In this document: positions 9,945 through 18,284 of the stretch, piece by piece
Layout: the number at the start of each line of letters is the position of its first letter
Position numbering within the stretch: position 1 is the stretch's first letter
NCBI RefSeq assembly: GCF_900187305.1
Contig: NZ_LT906434.1
Span: 1,860,001 to 1,924,000, forward strand
DNA: 64,000 bases
Source: Neisseria zoodegmatis
GTDB lineage: Bacteria > Pseudomonadota > Gammaproteobacteria > Burkholderiales > Neisseriaceae
Direction: 5' to 3'
Notes under the pieces: generated by a model
Told to the model about the DNA's origin: nothing
The model's input: only the letters and a program-made list of their open reading frames with translations
Database searches by the model: none
Position numbers and translations under genes: made by a program

Positions 9945-9971
9945 AGGCCGTCTGAAACTTTCAGACGGCCT
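9945..9971. terminator. Inverted DUS pair after the ferredoxin
   Basis: AGGCCGTCTGAA arms with a short spacer between two plus-strand genes. Confidence 0.75.
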
Positions 9972-10004
9972 CATCCCCAACCGCATACCCATCTAAGAAA
10001 CATT

Positions 10005-10643
10005 ATGCTGAAAATCGCCAACCAACACCTCATTCAAGGCCCCGCCGGCCAACTCGAAACCATCTACCTGCCCCCGCAAAGCACCGCGCGCGGCGTGGCC
10101 GTGATCAACCACCCCAATCCCCTGCAAGGCGGCACCAACACCAACAAAGTGATTCAGACGGCCGCCAAAGCCCTCAACAAACTCGGCTTCCACTGCTACC
10201 TGCCCAACCTGCGCGGCGTCGGCGGCAGCGACGGCGAACACGATTACGGGCGCGGCGAAACCGAAGACTGCATCGCCGTTATCGACTACGCCCGCGCCCA
10301 ACACCCCGAAGCCAAGCAGTTCGTACTCAGCGGCTTCTCGTTCGGTGGCTACGTTTCCCTCTTTGCCGCCCAACAACGCCAACCCGACCTATTGCTGCTG
10401 CTCGCGCCCGCCGTCAAACACTACACGCGCACGCCCGAACCCAACGCCCCCGACGTCGCCAAAACCCTGCTGATACACGGTGAGCAAGACGAAGTGGTCG
10501 AGTTAAACAAAGCCCTGCGCTGGGCCGCCCCGCAAGACCTGCCCGTGGTCGTGCTGCCCGAATCCTCGCACTTTTTCCACGGCAAACTGATTCCCCTGCG
10601 TGACACCATCCTGCGCCTCGCCCCGTCCCTGCTCGATCACTAA
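10005..10643 (+). CDS. Alpha/beta hydrolase, YsgA/dienelactone-type small hydrolase
   Basis: 212 residues with an alpha/beta hydrolase core. The nucleophile elbow GFSFGGY (about 105-111) supplies the serine; LIHGEQDEVVELN (about 155) supplies the likely acid and SSHFFHGKL (about 188) the histidine. NHPNPLQGGTNTNKV near the start is the oxyanion-side loop typical of COG2945-like hydrolases. No signal peptide. The substrate is unknown. A clear hairpin terminator follows. Confidence 0.83.
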   Translation: MLKIANQHLIQGPAGQLETIYLPPQSTARGVAVINHPNPLQGGTNTNKVIQTAAKALNKLGFHCYLPNLRGVGGSDGEHDYGRGETEDCIAVIDYARAQHPEAKQFVLSGFSFGGYVSLFAAQQRQPDLLLLLAPAVKHYTRTPEPNAPDVAKTLLIHGEQDEVVELNKALRWAAPQDLPVVVLPESSHFFHGKLIPLRDTILRLAPSLLDH

Positions 10644-10662
10644 ACCGTCCGGCACCAACCCG

Positions 10663-10693
10663 CGCCGCTGCCCCTTACTTACAGGCAGCGGCG
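10663..10693 (+). terminator. Hairpin terminator not built from DUS
   Basis: CGCCGCTGCC (10663-10672) pairs with GGCAGCGGCG (10684-10693), followed by TTTAAAT. Confidence 0.8.
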
Positions 10694-10947
10694 TTTAAAT
10701 CATCATGAAAGATAAAGTATCACACGGAACTATCCAGGCAAAATATTATCCATCCCATCAGAGCCTGTATTTCCGCAACGCAAACGCCCGCATGCACACC
10801 GTCGCTTTTCCAGCTTTAACACCGAAAACACTTACATAACAATCCGATATACCGATTGCAAACAAACCGCCCGTTTTTGCGCATATACAGTCATCGTAAA
10901 AAAATACCAAACAGCATTTTCTATGTCCTGCACTGCGGCGATACCTC

Positions 10948-10953
10948 TATAAT
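10948..10953 (+). promoter_or_regulatory. Candidate -10 element for thiD
   Basis: TATAAT about 92 bases before the thiD ATG, with no clear -35. I looked for a TPP riboswitch in the 350-base gap (10694-11044) and did not recognise one; the gap otherwise shows nothing. Confidence 0.4.
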
Positions 10954-11044
10954 GCAGCCCGCCTAAAAATAGGCAGATTTCACCGCCCCAAACACCAACG
11001 TGAACCATAATCACGCGCAGCATCAATAGAAATGAGGATACTTC

Positions 11045-11866
11045 ATGGCCAGCAAACCCCTTGTCCGCGCATTAACCATCGCAGGATCAGATTCCGGCGG
11101 CGGAGCCGGCATTCAGGCTGATTTAAAAACCTTCGGCGCACTCGGCGCTTACGGCACCAGCATCATCACCGCCGTTACCGCCCAAAACACACGCGGCGTA
11201 CAAAGCGTTCACGTTATCCCGCCCGAAATCATCACCGCCCAATGCGAGTCGGTTTTTTCCGACATCCGCATCGATGCCGTCAAAATCGGAATGCTGCCCG
11301 ATGTCGAATCCATCAAAGTCGTTGCCGCCGCCTTAAGAAAATACAGCGGCGCATTCGTGGTGTTCGACCCCGTTTTGGTCGCTACTTCGGGCGATTCCCT
11401 CTCTCAAGAAGACACCGTAGAAGCCTTATGCAGCGAGCTTTTACCGCTGGCCGACGTGATTACCCCCAACCTTGAAGAACTCGCCAAACTCACCGGCAAC
11501 AGTCTGGCCAAAGACGAGAAGGAAATGCTCGCGCAAGGCAAACAACTGATGGAAAAAGGCGCGGCCGCCGCACTTTTAAAAGGCGGCCATTGGGAAAACA
11601 GCAAAGAAGCGCGCGATTGGCTGCTGACCGAAGAATACGACCCGCAATGCTTCCGCAACAGCCGCATCGACACCCCCAACACCCACGGCACAGGCTGCAC
11701 CCTCGCCGCCGCCATTGCCGCCCTGCGCCCCCAACGCTCAAGCCTGAGCACCGCCGTGGCCGCTGCCAAAAATTATCTGCACGGCGCCATCGAAGCCGGC
11801 GCAGGCTGGCGCGTCGGCAAAGGTGCAGGGCCGCTGGCGCACTTCTGGCGGCAGTACCGCGATTAA
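11045..11866 (+). CDS. thiD: Hydroxymethylpyrimidine/phosphomethylpyrimidine kinase
   Basis: Phosphorylates HMP and then HMP-P in thiamine synthesis. 273 residues, normal for ThiD. Ribokinase-fold motifs: [20 protein letters not shown] at the N-terminus, [12 protein letters not shown] (about 107), [14 protein letters not shown] (about 137), and [15 protein letters not shown] (about 212), containing the catalytic aspartate/anion-hole GTGC. No other thi gene is nearby. The start follows GAGGATACTTC. Confidence 0.95.
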   Translation: MASKPLVRALTIAGSDSGGGAGIQADLKTFGALGAYGTSIITAVTAQNTRGVQSVHVIPPEIITAQCESVFSDIRIDAVKIGMLPDVESIKVVAAALRKYSGAFVVFDPVLVATSGDSLSQEDTVEALCSELLPLADVITPNLEELAKLTGNSLAKDEKEMLAQGKQLMEKGAAAALLKGGHWENSKEARDWLLTEEYDPQCFRNSRIDTPNTHGTGCTLAAAIAALRPQRSSLSTAVAAAKNYLHGAIEAGAGWRVGKGAGPLAHFWRQYRD

Positions 11867-11883
11867 AGCCGCGCTTGTGCGAC

Positions 11884-11929
11884 GCACAACGCAGAAATGC
11901 GCCGCAGATGGGTTTTTTGCAAAGGTCTC
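11884..11929. mobile_element. Truncated end of the 140-bp MITE-like element
   Basis: GCACAACGCAGAAATGCGCC through TTTGCAAAGGTCTC matches the right end of the complete copy at 21678-21817 and the complement of the copy at 18880-19020. The other end is missing. The GGTCTC terminus abuts a DUS. Confidence 0.75.
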
Positions 11930-11957
11930 AGGCCGTCTGAAAGCTTTCAGACGGCCT
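11930..11957. terminator. Inverted DUS pair downstream of thiD
   Basis: AGGCCGTCTGAAAG and its complement, nearly no loop. It directly follows the MITE remnant. Confidence 0.75.
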
Positions 11958-12098
11958 GAATCTTTTTGTGTACAATACCGCCGTAAATCCAACCGCAGTA
12001 CGGCTTACGCGCAATGCGTTACGGTTTTAACACACCGTTTTAAAAGCACTTTTCAAAGGCCGTCTGAAACCGTGCTGCTTCACATTGAAGGAAGATTT

Positions 12099-12578
12099 AT
12101 GAACATCCGCGTAGGACAAGGCTACGATGTCCACCAACTGGTTGAAGGCCGCCCGCTGATTTTGGGCGGCGTTACCATTCCCTTCCACAAAGGCCTGCTC
12201 GGCCATTCCGACGCCGACGCACTGCTGCACGCCCTCACCGACGCGCTTCTGGGTGCCGCCGGATTGGGTGATATCGGCAGCCATTTCCCCGACACCGCCG
12301 CCGAATTCAAAGATGCCGACAGCCGCGTGCTGCTGCGCGAAGCATACCGCAGCGTACAAGCCGCCGGCTGGCGCGTGGTCAACGTAGATACCACCATCAT
12401 CGCGCAACAACCCAAACTCGCCCCGCACATCCCCGCCATGCGCGCCAATATCGCCGCCGATTTGGGTTTGCCCGAACAAGCCGTCAACATCAAAGGCAAA
12501 ACCAACGAAAAGCTCGGCTATCTCGGCAGGCAGGAAGGCATCGAAGCGCAGGCCGCCGTGCTGTTACAGGCCGCCTGA
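12099..12578 (+). CDS. ispF: 2-C-methyl-D-erythritol 2,4-cyclodiphosphate synthase
   Basis: Forms the cyclic diphosphate in the MEP route to isoprenoids. 159 residues, the usual length. Family motifs: GQGYDVHQL with metal ligands Asp and His at the start, [49 protein letters not shown]. The frame is open far upstream, but the ATG at 12099 after GAAGGAAG is the family start. The usual partner ispD is not adjacent. A single DUS lies just upstream. Confidence 0.95.
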   Translation: MNIRVGQGYDVHQLVEGRPLILGGVTIPFHKGLLGHSDADALLHALTDALLGAAGLGDIGSHFPDTAAEFKDADSRVLLREAYRSVQAAGWRVVNVDTTIIAQQPKLAPHIPAMRANIAADLGLPEQAVNIKGKTNEKLGYLGRQEGIEAQAAVLLQAA

Positions 12579-12653
12579 ATACTGCATATCCGGCAGAAAG
12601 CTGTTACCATAAGCTCATTTGCAACCCGTTTTTTATACATGGAGAGAGAAAAC

Positions 12654-13319
12654 ATGGCATCACAAGATGAATTGAAACGCATTGCGGCAGAAAAAGCGGT
12701 AGAGTTTGTACCCGAAAACGAATACATCGGCATCGGCACCGGCTCTACCGTCAATATGTTTATCGAAGCTCTCGGCAACAGCGGCAAAAAAATCAAAGGC
12801 GCGGTTTCTACCTCTAAAGCCACTTCCGAACTGTTGGCGCGCTACGAAATCCCCGAAGTACAGATGAACGAAGTTTCACATCTGGCCGTTTACATCGACG
12901 GCGCCGACGAAGTGAACCACTCGCTGCAAATGATCAAAGGCGGCGGCGGCGCGCATCTGAACGAAAAAATCGTTGCCAGCATTGCCGACAAATTCGTGTG
13001 CATCGCCGACGAAAGCAAATACGTTTCGCGCTTGGGCAAATTCCCGCTGCCCGTAGAAGTGATTCCGATGGCGCGCTCCATGGTTTCGCGCAAACTGGTG
13101 GCTTTGGGTGGCAACCCCGAACTGCGCATGGGTTTCATCACGTTTAACGGCCACCAAATCGTTGACGTACACGGCCTGAACATTACCCTGCCCGTTTCTT
13201 TGGAAGACGAAATCAACAAAATCCCCGGCGTGGTAGAAAACGGCTTGTTCGGCCACAACGCCGCCGATGTTTTGGTACTCGGCACCCAAGACGGCGTGAA
13301 AGTGATCAAACCGAACTAA
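12654..13319 (+). CDS. rpiA: Ribose-5-phosphate isomerase A
   Basis: Interconverts ribose 5-phosphate and ribulose 5-phosphate in the pentose phosphate pathway. 221 residues. Motifs: GIGTGSTVN (about 29-37), VYIDGADEVN with active-site acids (about 80), KGGGGAHLNEKIVA (about 95), and SKYVSRLGKFPLPVEVIPMA. The ATG at 12654 has GGAGAGAG at the right distance; an ATG at 12639 would overlap that site. Ends at a DUS terminator. Confidence 0.95.
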   Translation: MASQDELKRIAAEKAVEFVPENEYIGIGTGSTVNMFIEALGNSGKKIKGAVSTSKATSELLARYEIPEVQMNEVSHLAVYIDGADEVNHSLQMIKGGGGAHLNEKIVASIADKFVCIADESKYVSRLGKFPLPVEVIPMARSMVSRKLVALGGNPELRMGFITFNGHQIVDVHGLNITLPVSLEDEINKIPGVVENGLFGHNAADVLVLGTQDGVKVIKPN

Positions 13320-13356
13320 TCTTTGCTGCCGATTCGGCTTTATCGTCTGAAGGCTA

Positions 13357-13389
13357 AAGGCCGTCTGAAAATGTTTTTCAGACGGCCTT
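13357..13389. terminator. Inverted DUS terminator after rpiA
   Basis: AAGGCCGTCTGAAAA and complement with a three-base loop. Confidence 0.85.
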
Positions 13390-13513
13390 TAGTTTATTTA
13401 AACAACCTTTCTTTAATAGTCAAAGCGCGGGCAATATCCCAATCCCCCCATCTCATTTCAGACGGCCTGCATTCCACAATATTGATGGTGCATCAATTTA
13501 CAAAACATTGTAC

Positions 13514-13592
13514 GTCATACTCGGGCTTGACCCGAGTATCCCCCCAACTTACTGGAGGAAACCGAGATACTCGGGTCAAGCCCGAGTATGAC
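13514..13592. repeat. Inverted pair of the TACTCGGG palindrome
   Basis: A 27-bp unit at 13514-13540 is repeated in exact inverted form at 13566-13592. Each unit is itself a palindrome (CTCGGGCTTGACCCGAG). Same family as 3666-3707. Confidence 0.85.
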
Positions 13593-13694
13593 GAACCCTT
13601 GTGTATCGTTCAGAAGATATTTTGCCAAACCCGCACCGCTTGAAGTCTTGGCAAAATCGGGAACAACCTTAAAATAGCCACACCCGAACCGTAG

Positions 13695-13715
13695 GGGCGG
13701 ATTCAATATCCGCCC
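13695..13715. repeat. REP-like palindrome GGGCGGAT-N5-ATCCGCCC
   Basis: Eight-base arms around TCAAT. Inverted copies lie inside each unit of the tandem repeat that follows (13823-13843 and 13919-13939). Confidence 0.75.
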
Positions 13716-13798
13716 GTGGTTGGATACCTGAAAATATGATTTCACCCGCCGCAACTGTGCTTGAAAAACAAATCAAACCAACCTTTTGGTTGCTTCGA

Positions 13799-13990
13799 TA
13801 GGCGTTGCCGAATGCCGTTTGCGGGCGGATATTGAATCCGCCCCTACAAAGGTCTTAGGCTGTTTGCCGTTCGGAAAATGTTTCAAAATCCACGTAGGCG
13901 CTACCGAATGCCGTTTGCGGGCGGATATTGAATCCGCCCCTACAAAGGTCTCAGGCTGTTTGCCGTTCGGAAAATGTTTCAAAATCCGCG
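13799..13990. repeat. Two tandem copies of a 96-bp unit
   Basis: Units 13799-13894 and 13895-13990 differ at only a few bases. Each holds the GGGCGGAT palindrome and ends with the stretch GCCGTTCGGAAAATGTTTCA plus about ten bases. The whole gap 13390-14115 is repeats and DUS; open frames in it encode repeated peptides and are not real genes. Confidence 0.85.
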
Positions 13991-14115
13991 TAAAGAGTTT
14001 TCAGACGGCCTCCATCCTCTTAACACCGGCCTTCCCAAAAACAAACCGCCACACCCAAAACTTCACTCGGGCATGGCGGTACGTTTACTAAACAAGTTGT
14101 TCAGAAATATCTAAC

Positions 14116-15030
14116 TCAATACCGTGCGTCTTTCGGTTTGTCGCCGTTCGGCCAGTCTTTAACCTTACCGGCAAAGTCCGGGCGCGGTTGGTGGGTGAAA
14201 TATTCGGCGATGTCCACGGCTTCTTGGTCGGTCAAGACTTTGCCTTCGCCCCACATGCCGTGCATTTGTGCACCCATGGGCATGGCGGCTTTGATGAAGG
14301 CGGCGGCTTTGTAGGTGCGCGCCATGCCTGCGCCGATATTGAAGGATTCGTCGCCCCACAGCGGCGGGAAGGCATAGACGCCGGTGCCGTCTTTTTTACC
14401 TTCGCCGTTGCTGCCGTGGCATGCGGCGCAATGTTGGGCATACAGTTTTTTACCGCGTTCGGGATTGGGCACGAGGTTGGTGTCTATCTTCACGGCGTTC
14501 ACGATATCCACTTGCCGGCCTTTGGGCACGCCTTGTCCGACCCATTTGATATAGGCCACCATCGCCTGCATGGCTTCGCTGTCTTTCGGCAGCGGTTTGC
14601 CGTTCATGGAGCGCTGGAAACAGCCGTTGATGCGGCCGACCAAGTCAATTTCTTTACCCGGACGGGGCATCACGCGCGGATAGCGGTTGTAGGTGTTGAT
14701 GTAGGGGTTGCCGCCCGGCACTTTGCCTTGTGCGATATGGCAGCTGCTGCAATTCATTTTGCTGCCGACATGCTCGGGGAGCAGGCGCGGGGTTTCGTTC
14801 ATCAGGCGTTGGCCGTAGCGGATTTGCTCGGCATTCGGCTCTTTGTCGATGTCGCTGTCGGCCGGTACGGTGTATTGGCCGACTACTTTTTTCTGGTCGC
14901 CCTTGCCGGTCACAATCGGATAGGTGTAGGGGTGTTCGGCTGTTTTTTCAGACGGCCTCTCGTTGCAGCCTGCCAATCCGAGAAGAGCCGCGCCGACGGT
15001 CATGCCCAATAAAGCGAGTGTTTTATTCAT
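14116..15030 (-). CDS. tsdA: TsdA-like dihaem cytochrome c, thiosulfate dehydrogenase/tetrathionate reductase
   Basis: Probably interconverts thiosulfate and tetrathionate outside the cytoplasm. 304 residues from ATG 15030, which has GGGAGA upstream. It is a lipoprotein by its lipobox LAGC (Cys22). Two haem sites: CSSCH (94-98) and CAACH (201-205). RINGCFQRSMNGKPLP supplies Cys137, at the position expected for the unusual cysteine ligand of haem 1 in TsdA, 39 residues after His98. AFIKAAMPMG may supply the methionine of haem 2. The start overlaps the preceding trihaem cytochrome gene by eight bases. A divergent TtrSR-like system next door supports a tetrathionate role. The direction in vivo is unknown. 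Confidence 0.75.
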   Translation of the reverse strand: MNKTLALLGMTVGAALLGLAGCNERPSEKTAEHPYTYPIVTGKGDQKKVVGQYTVPADSDIDKEPNAEQIRYGQRLMNETPRLLPEHVGSKMNCSSCHIAQGKVPGGNPYINTYNRYPRVMPRPGKEIDLVGRINGCFQRSMNGKPLPKDSEAMQAMVAYIKWVGQGVPKGRQVDIVNAVKIDTNLVPNPERGKKLYAQHCAACHGSNGEGKKDGTGVYAFPPLWGDESFNIGAGMARTYKAAAFIKAAMPMGAQMHGMWGEGKVLTDQEAVDIAEYFTHQPRPDFAGKVKDWPNGDKPKDARY

Positions 15031-16375
15031 GATGGTCTCCCGATGCGGTTTGAGGCACGATGTTGGGTGCTTTGGTGTTGACAAAACGGCGGATTTCGGC
15101 AACGTCGCCCGCTTTGACTTCCGGCGCTTGGTTGTGCCAGCTGTTGCGGACGAAGTTCACGACTTCGGCGATGTCTTCGTCGCTCAAGTGCCTGAATCCG
15201 GGCATGCTGAAGGTCATGTCGTCGTGCTTGGTGTGCGGCGTGCGCCCGCCTTCGAGCGTCACTTGAATCACGGATTGGGCGTTGTTGGCGTAAACCGCGC
15301 TGTTTTTATTCAACGCCGGGAAAATGCGCGCCATGCCGTTGCCGTCGGCACGGTGGCAAGCGATGCAGTGTTCGGCATACAGCATGGCACCGCGGCTGTT
15401 GTATTTGCCGCTTTTCAGCATGGCTGTGGTCGTGTCTTCACGTTTAGGCAGCCCTTGTGCTTTATCGGGCGACGGAGACAACGTTTTCAAATAAGCCGAC
15501 ATGGCTTTCAGGTCTTCGTCCGTCCAATATTGCGTACTGTGTTCCACCACTTCGGCCATAGCGCCGAATGCGGCAGTAACATCGGTGCGGCCGCTGGCAA
15601 AGAAATCCTGCAACTCGGCTTCGCTCCATGTGCCTAAACCGCGTTCTTCGCCGCGCAGGCTTTTCGCGCGCCAGCCGTCAATCACGGCACCGCTCAAGAA
15701 ATGGCGTTTATCGTCGCTCAAGGCTTTTTCCTGATAAGCAAAGCCGCGCGGCGTATGGCAGGCGCCGCAGTGTCCGGGGCCTTCGACCAGATATTTGCCG
15801 CGGTTGATGCGGGCATCAAAACGGCGGTCGGCTTCAAACTGCCGCTGCGGTGCAAACATCGCTTGCCAATACGCGAGAGGCCAGCGCCAATTCAATACGG
15901 GCGGCAGGGTGCTGTCGGCATTTTTTTGGGAGACCGGCTCCACGCCGTGCATAAAATAAGCATACATTGCGCGCATATCGTCGTCGGGCATAATCGCATA
16001 AGACGGATAAGGCATGGCGGGATAAAGCGGTGTGCCGTCTGAACGGATGCCGTGTTGCACGGCGTTTTTGAATTGGGCGTAAGTATAATTGCCGATGCCG
16101 TTTTCTTTATCCGGCGTGATATTGGTGCTGTACACCGCGCCCAAAGGCGTTTGCATCGCCAAACCGCCCGCATAGAGTTTGCCTTTGGGTGCGGTGTGGC
16201 AGGCAAAGCAGTCCGACAAACGGGCAACGTATTCGCCGCGTTTGATCGTCTCCGAACTTGCCTCAACCGCCGTCACGCTTTGAGGGCTGCGGCTGTGGGT
16301 TATCCATTTGGCTCCGCCGTATGCCGCGCCGAACAATATCGCCACAGCCAGAGCCGCTTTGGTAAACATTTTCAT
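15023..16375 (-). CDS. Membrane-anchored trihaem cytochrome c
   Basis: 450 residues with an uncleaved-looking N-terminal anchor (residues 5-22) and three class I cytochrome c domains. Haem sites: CFACH (56-60), CGACH (203-207) and CIACH (337-341). The layout matches the cytochrome subunits of periplasmic alcohol/gluconate dehydrogenases. Here no dehydrogenase is adjacent; it overlaps the tsdA-like gene by eight bases, so it probably passes electrons between TsdA and the quinone pool or oxidases, a role like that of TsdB although TsdB is usually dihaem. Start at ATG 16375 after AGGAGCAC. Confidence 0.78.
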   Translation of the reverse strand: MKMFTKAALAVAILFGAAYGGAKWITHSRSPQSVTAVEASSETIKRGEYVARLSDCFACHTAPKGKLYAGGLAMQTPLGAVYSTNITPDKENGIGNYTYAQFKNAVQHGIRSDGTPLYPAMPYPSYAIMPDDDMRAMYAYFMHGVEPVSQKNADSTLPPVLNWRWPLAYWQAMFAPQRQFEADRRFDARINRGKYLVEGPGHCGACHTPRGFAYQEKALSDDKRHFLSGAVIDGWRAKSLRGEERGLGTWSEAELQDFFASGRTDVTAAFGAMAEVVEHSTQYWTDEDLKAMSAYLKTLSPSPDKAQGLPKREDTTTAMLKSGKYNSRGAMLYAEHCIACHRADGNGMARIFPALNKNSAVYANNAQSVIQVTLEGGRTPHTKHDDMTFSMPGFRHLSDEDIAEVVNFVRNSWHNQAPEVKAGDVAEIRRFVNTKAPNIVPQTASGDHHE

Positions 16376-16459
16376 ATGTGCTCCTTTTTTTTACCCTTCG
16401 GCATCGTTATATTTACAGTTTAATGAATCTGTGCTTCGATGCTTAAAAGAATATTTATT

Positions 16460-16516
16460 TGTGCTTGAGCACATTGTCGGCCACAGGGCATAACGGCTCT
16501 ATTGTGGAAAACCACA
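16460..16516. promoter_or_regulatory. Candidate TtrR operators between the cytochrome and sensor genes
   Basis: The 187-base divergent intergenic region holds two palindromes: TGTGCT-TG-AGCACA (16460-16473) and TGTGG-AAAA-CCACA (16503-16516). TGTGCT half-sites recur near 16375 and 16430. Both begin TGTG and have centres 43 bases apart, close to four helical turns. They fit operators for the adjacent LuxR-type regulator; this is inference. Confidence 0.5.
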
Positions 16517-16562
16517 TAACAAAACCATATTTGACATAAAGCAATAAAACATAGGGATAAGC

Positions 16563-18284
16563 ATGGGCATCCGGCTGCTTTTCTGCATCATCCTGCTGGC
16601 CGTATCCAGCGTTTCGGCGAAAACATGGTATGTCGGCGTGTTGGCGCCGCAAGGTGCGGCAGTTGCGCGCAACCAATGGCAGCCGTGGTTGGATTGGCTG
16701 GGTAAGAAGCAGAACGGCGAACAGTTTGTGCTCGTTCCTTTAAGTTTGAACAATTGGCAGAAAGAGCTGTCTTCACAGCGGATTGATTTCGCATTGGGGC
16801 CGCAGGCGCAGTTTGTTGCCCTGCCCGACACGCAGGGCTGGCGTTGGCTGGCAACGGCACGTTTTCCCAGCGGGCATAGGCCGAAAGCGGCGGAGCAAGT
16901 GGGCAGCACGATTTGGGTACATGCCGATTCGAGAATAAACAGCGAAAACGATTTGCGCGGCCTGAAAATCGCCGCCGTCGATATTCAGGCGTTCGGCGGG
17001 TTTATGCTGGCAGAATCCGCGCTGCTCAAAAAAGGCTTACGCTCGGGAAAAGATTATCAGATTGTCTTTACCGGGTATCCGGTAGAACAAACCTTAACCG
17101 CTTTGCAGAAAAAAGAAGTCGATGCAGCCATTGCACCTTTGTGTTTAATGGAAGAGTGGCGCGCGCAGCAAGGTTTGTCCGAGCATGTTTTCAAACCCTT
17201 ATCCGTGCACAGTATCGTTAACAACTGCATCTCCGGCACGCCCGTTTTCCCGCATTGGATGCTGGCCGCCCTGCCCTCCGTGCCGGAGCAAACCGCCTCG
17301 CAAATCGCGGCCTTGCTGCTCGGCAGCGCCGCAGCAGGCATGCCGTCGTGGTCTCCGCCGGTTTCGTTTGTAGAGGCAGAGCAAGTGTTGGCGAGTTTAG
17401 GGCGGCATCCCCTGCATCCCAACTGGCAGATGCAATGGAAAAACTGGCTGTATGAAAACACGATACTTGTCGGCGCCGTTGCGCTGATGCTGGTGATTTC
17501 CCTCATCAACTACGGCTGGATGGGCTGGTTGGCCTACCGTCGCAGAAAAAAACTGGAACAAGCCTACCGTCAACTATTAGAGCGCGACCGCCTGCTGGCA
17601 CACGCCGACCGCATGAACATCGCCGGCGAAATGGCGGCCGGTCTCGCGCACGAACTCAACCAGCCGATGGCCGCCATCCGTTACTACGCCGAAGCCTGCC
17701 TGCAATTATTGGAAGCCGGCAAACAGCCCGAATCCATACGCAAAGCCCTGCACAACATCATCCAAACCACCGAGCACGGCAGCCACATCATCCGCAATTT
17801 GCGGCAATGGAGCAAAACGCCCGAACACGTTTATACCGACGCGCGCATAGAAGACATCCTGCAACACTGCGCCGACTGGCTGGCCTGCCAAAAACACGCC
17901 CCGCAGCTGCATTGGCAAAACCACAGCGGCTTATCTTCCATCCGCACCGTTGCCGGCATTGTCGAACAAGTTTTGATGAACTGCCTGCTCAACTGCCAAC
18001 AGCAACAAGCCAAGCGGATCGACATCACCGTTTTCAGACGGCCTGAATCCGAAGAGCTGGTGATCCGTATTGAAGACGATGCCGGCGGCTTTAACCAAGA
18101 CATCTTGGCCCAACCTTCTATCCCGTTCCGCAGCACCAAATCCGACGGCTTGGGTTTAGGCTTAGTCATCTGCGACCGCCTGCTGCGCGGCATCGGCGGC
18201 AGCATCACCTTAGCCAACCGCTCTGACGACATTGCCGGCGCCCGAATCGAAATCTCTTTACCCGAAAGGAACACCGATGCCTGA
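16563..18284 (+). CDS. ttrS: TtrS-like sensor histidine kinase (PhnD-type periplasmic sensor)
   Basis: 573 residues. Signal peptide (1-19), then a periplasmic PhnD/phosphonate-binding-like domain (about 20-280) starting TWYVGVLAP with ALGPQAQFV and FKPLSVHSIVNN, a transmembrane helix (about 300-320), and a kinase core. The phosphoaccepting histidine is His363 in AAGLAHELNQPMAAIRYYAE; the ATP-binding domain shows EQVLMNCLLNC, EDDAGGF and SDGLGLGLVICDRLL. This architecture is that of TtrS, which senses tetrathionate in Salmonella. No ttrBCA reductase genes are near; instead a TsdA-like cytochrome operon is divergent. Overlaps the response regulator by eight bases. The ligand is inferred from architecture and context. 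Confidence 0.75.
   Translation: MGIRLLFCIILLAVSSVSAKTWYVGVLAPQGAAVARNQWQPWLDWLGKKQNGEQFVLVPLSLNNWQKELSSQRIDFALGPQAQFVALPDTQGWRWLATARFPSGHRPKAAEQVGSTIWVHADSRINSENDLRGLKIAAVDIQAFGGFMLAESALLKKGLRSGKDYQIVFTGYPVEQTLTALQKKEVDAAIAPLCLMEEWRAQQGLSEHVFKPLSVHSIVNNCISGTPVFPHWMLAALPSVPEQTASQIAALLLGSAAAGMPSWSPPVSFVEAEQVLASLGRHPLHPNWQMQWKNWLYENTILVGAVALMLVISLINYGWMGWLAYRRRKKLEQAYRQLLERDRLLAHADRMNIAGEMAAGLAHELNQPMAAIRYYAEACLQLLEAGKQPESIRKALHNIIQTTEHGSHIIRNLRQWSKTPEHVYTDARIEDILQHCADWLACQKHAPQLHWQNHSGLSSIRTVAGIVEQVLMNCLLNCQQQQAKRIDITVFRRPESEELVIRIEDDAGGFNQDILAQPSIPFRSTKSDGLGLGLVICDRLLRGIGGSITLANRSDDIAGARIEISLPERNTDA

Noticed and set aside
10694-11044. TPP riboswitch upstream of thiD
   Set aside because: The conserved thi-box sequences are not visible.
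11823-12098. N-terminal extension of ispF
   Set aside because: Includes MITE and DUS sequence; the family start is the ATG at 12099 with a good ribosome site.
13773-13982. Open frame on the minus strand with a repeated peptide (FVGADSISARKRHS)
   Set aside because: It is the translation of the 96-bp tandem repeat; no ribosome site and no independent support.
13799-13990. Possible CRISPR-like array
   Set aside because: Only two adjacent 96-bp units with no spacers between them and no cas genes.
16531-16536. TTGACA as a -35 for the sensor kinase gene
   Set aside because: A matching -10 would fall on the ribosome site, and transcription would begin at the start codon.
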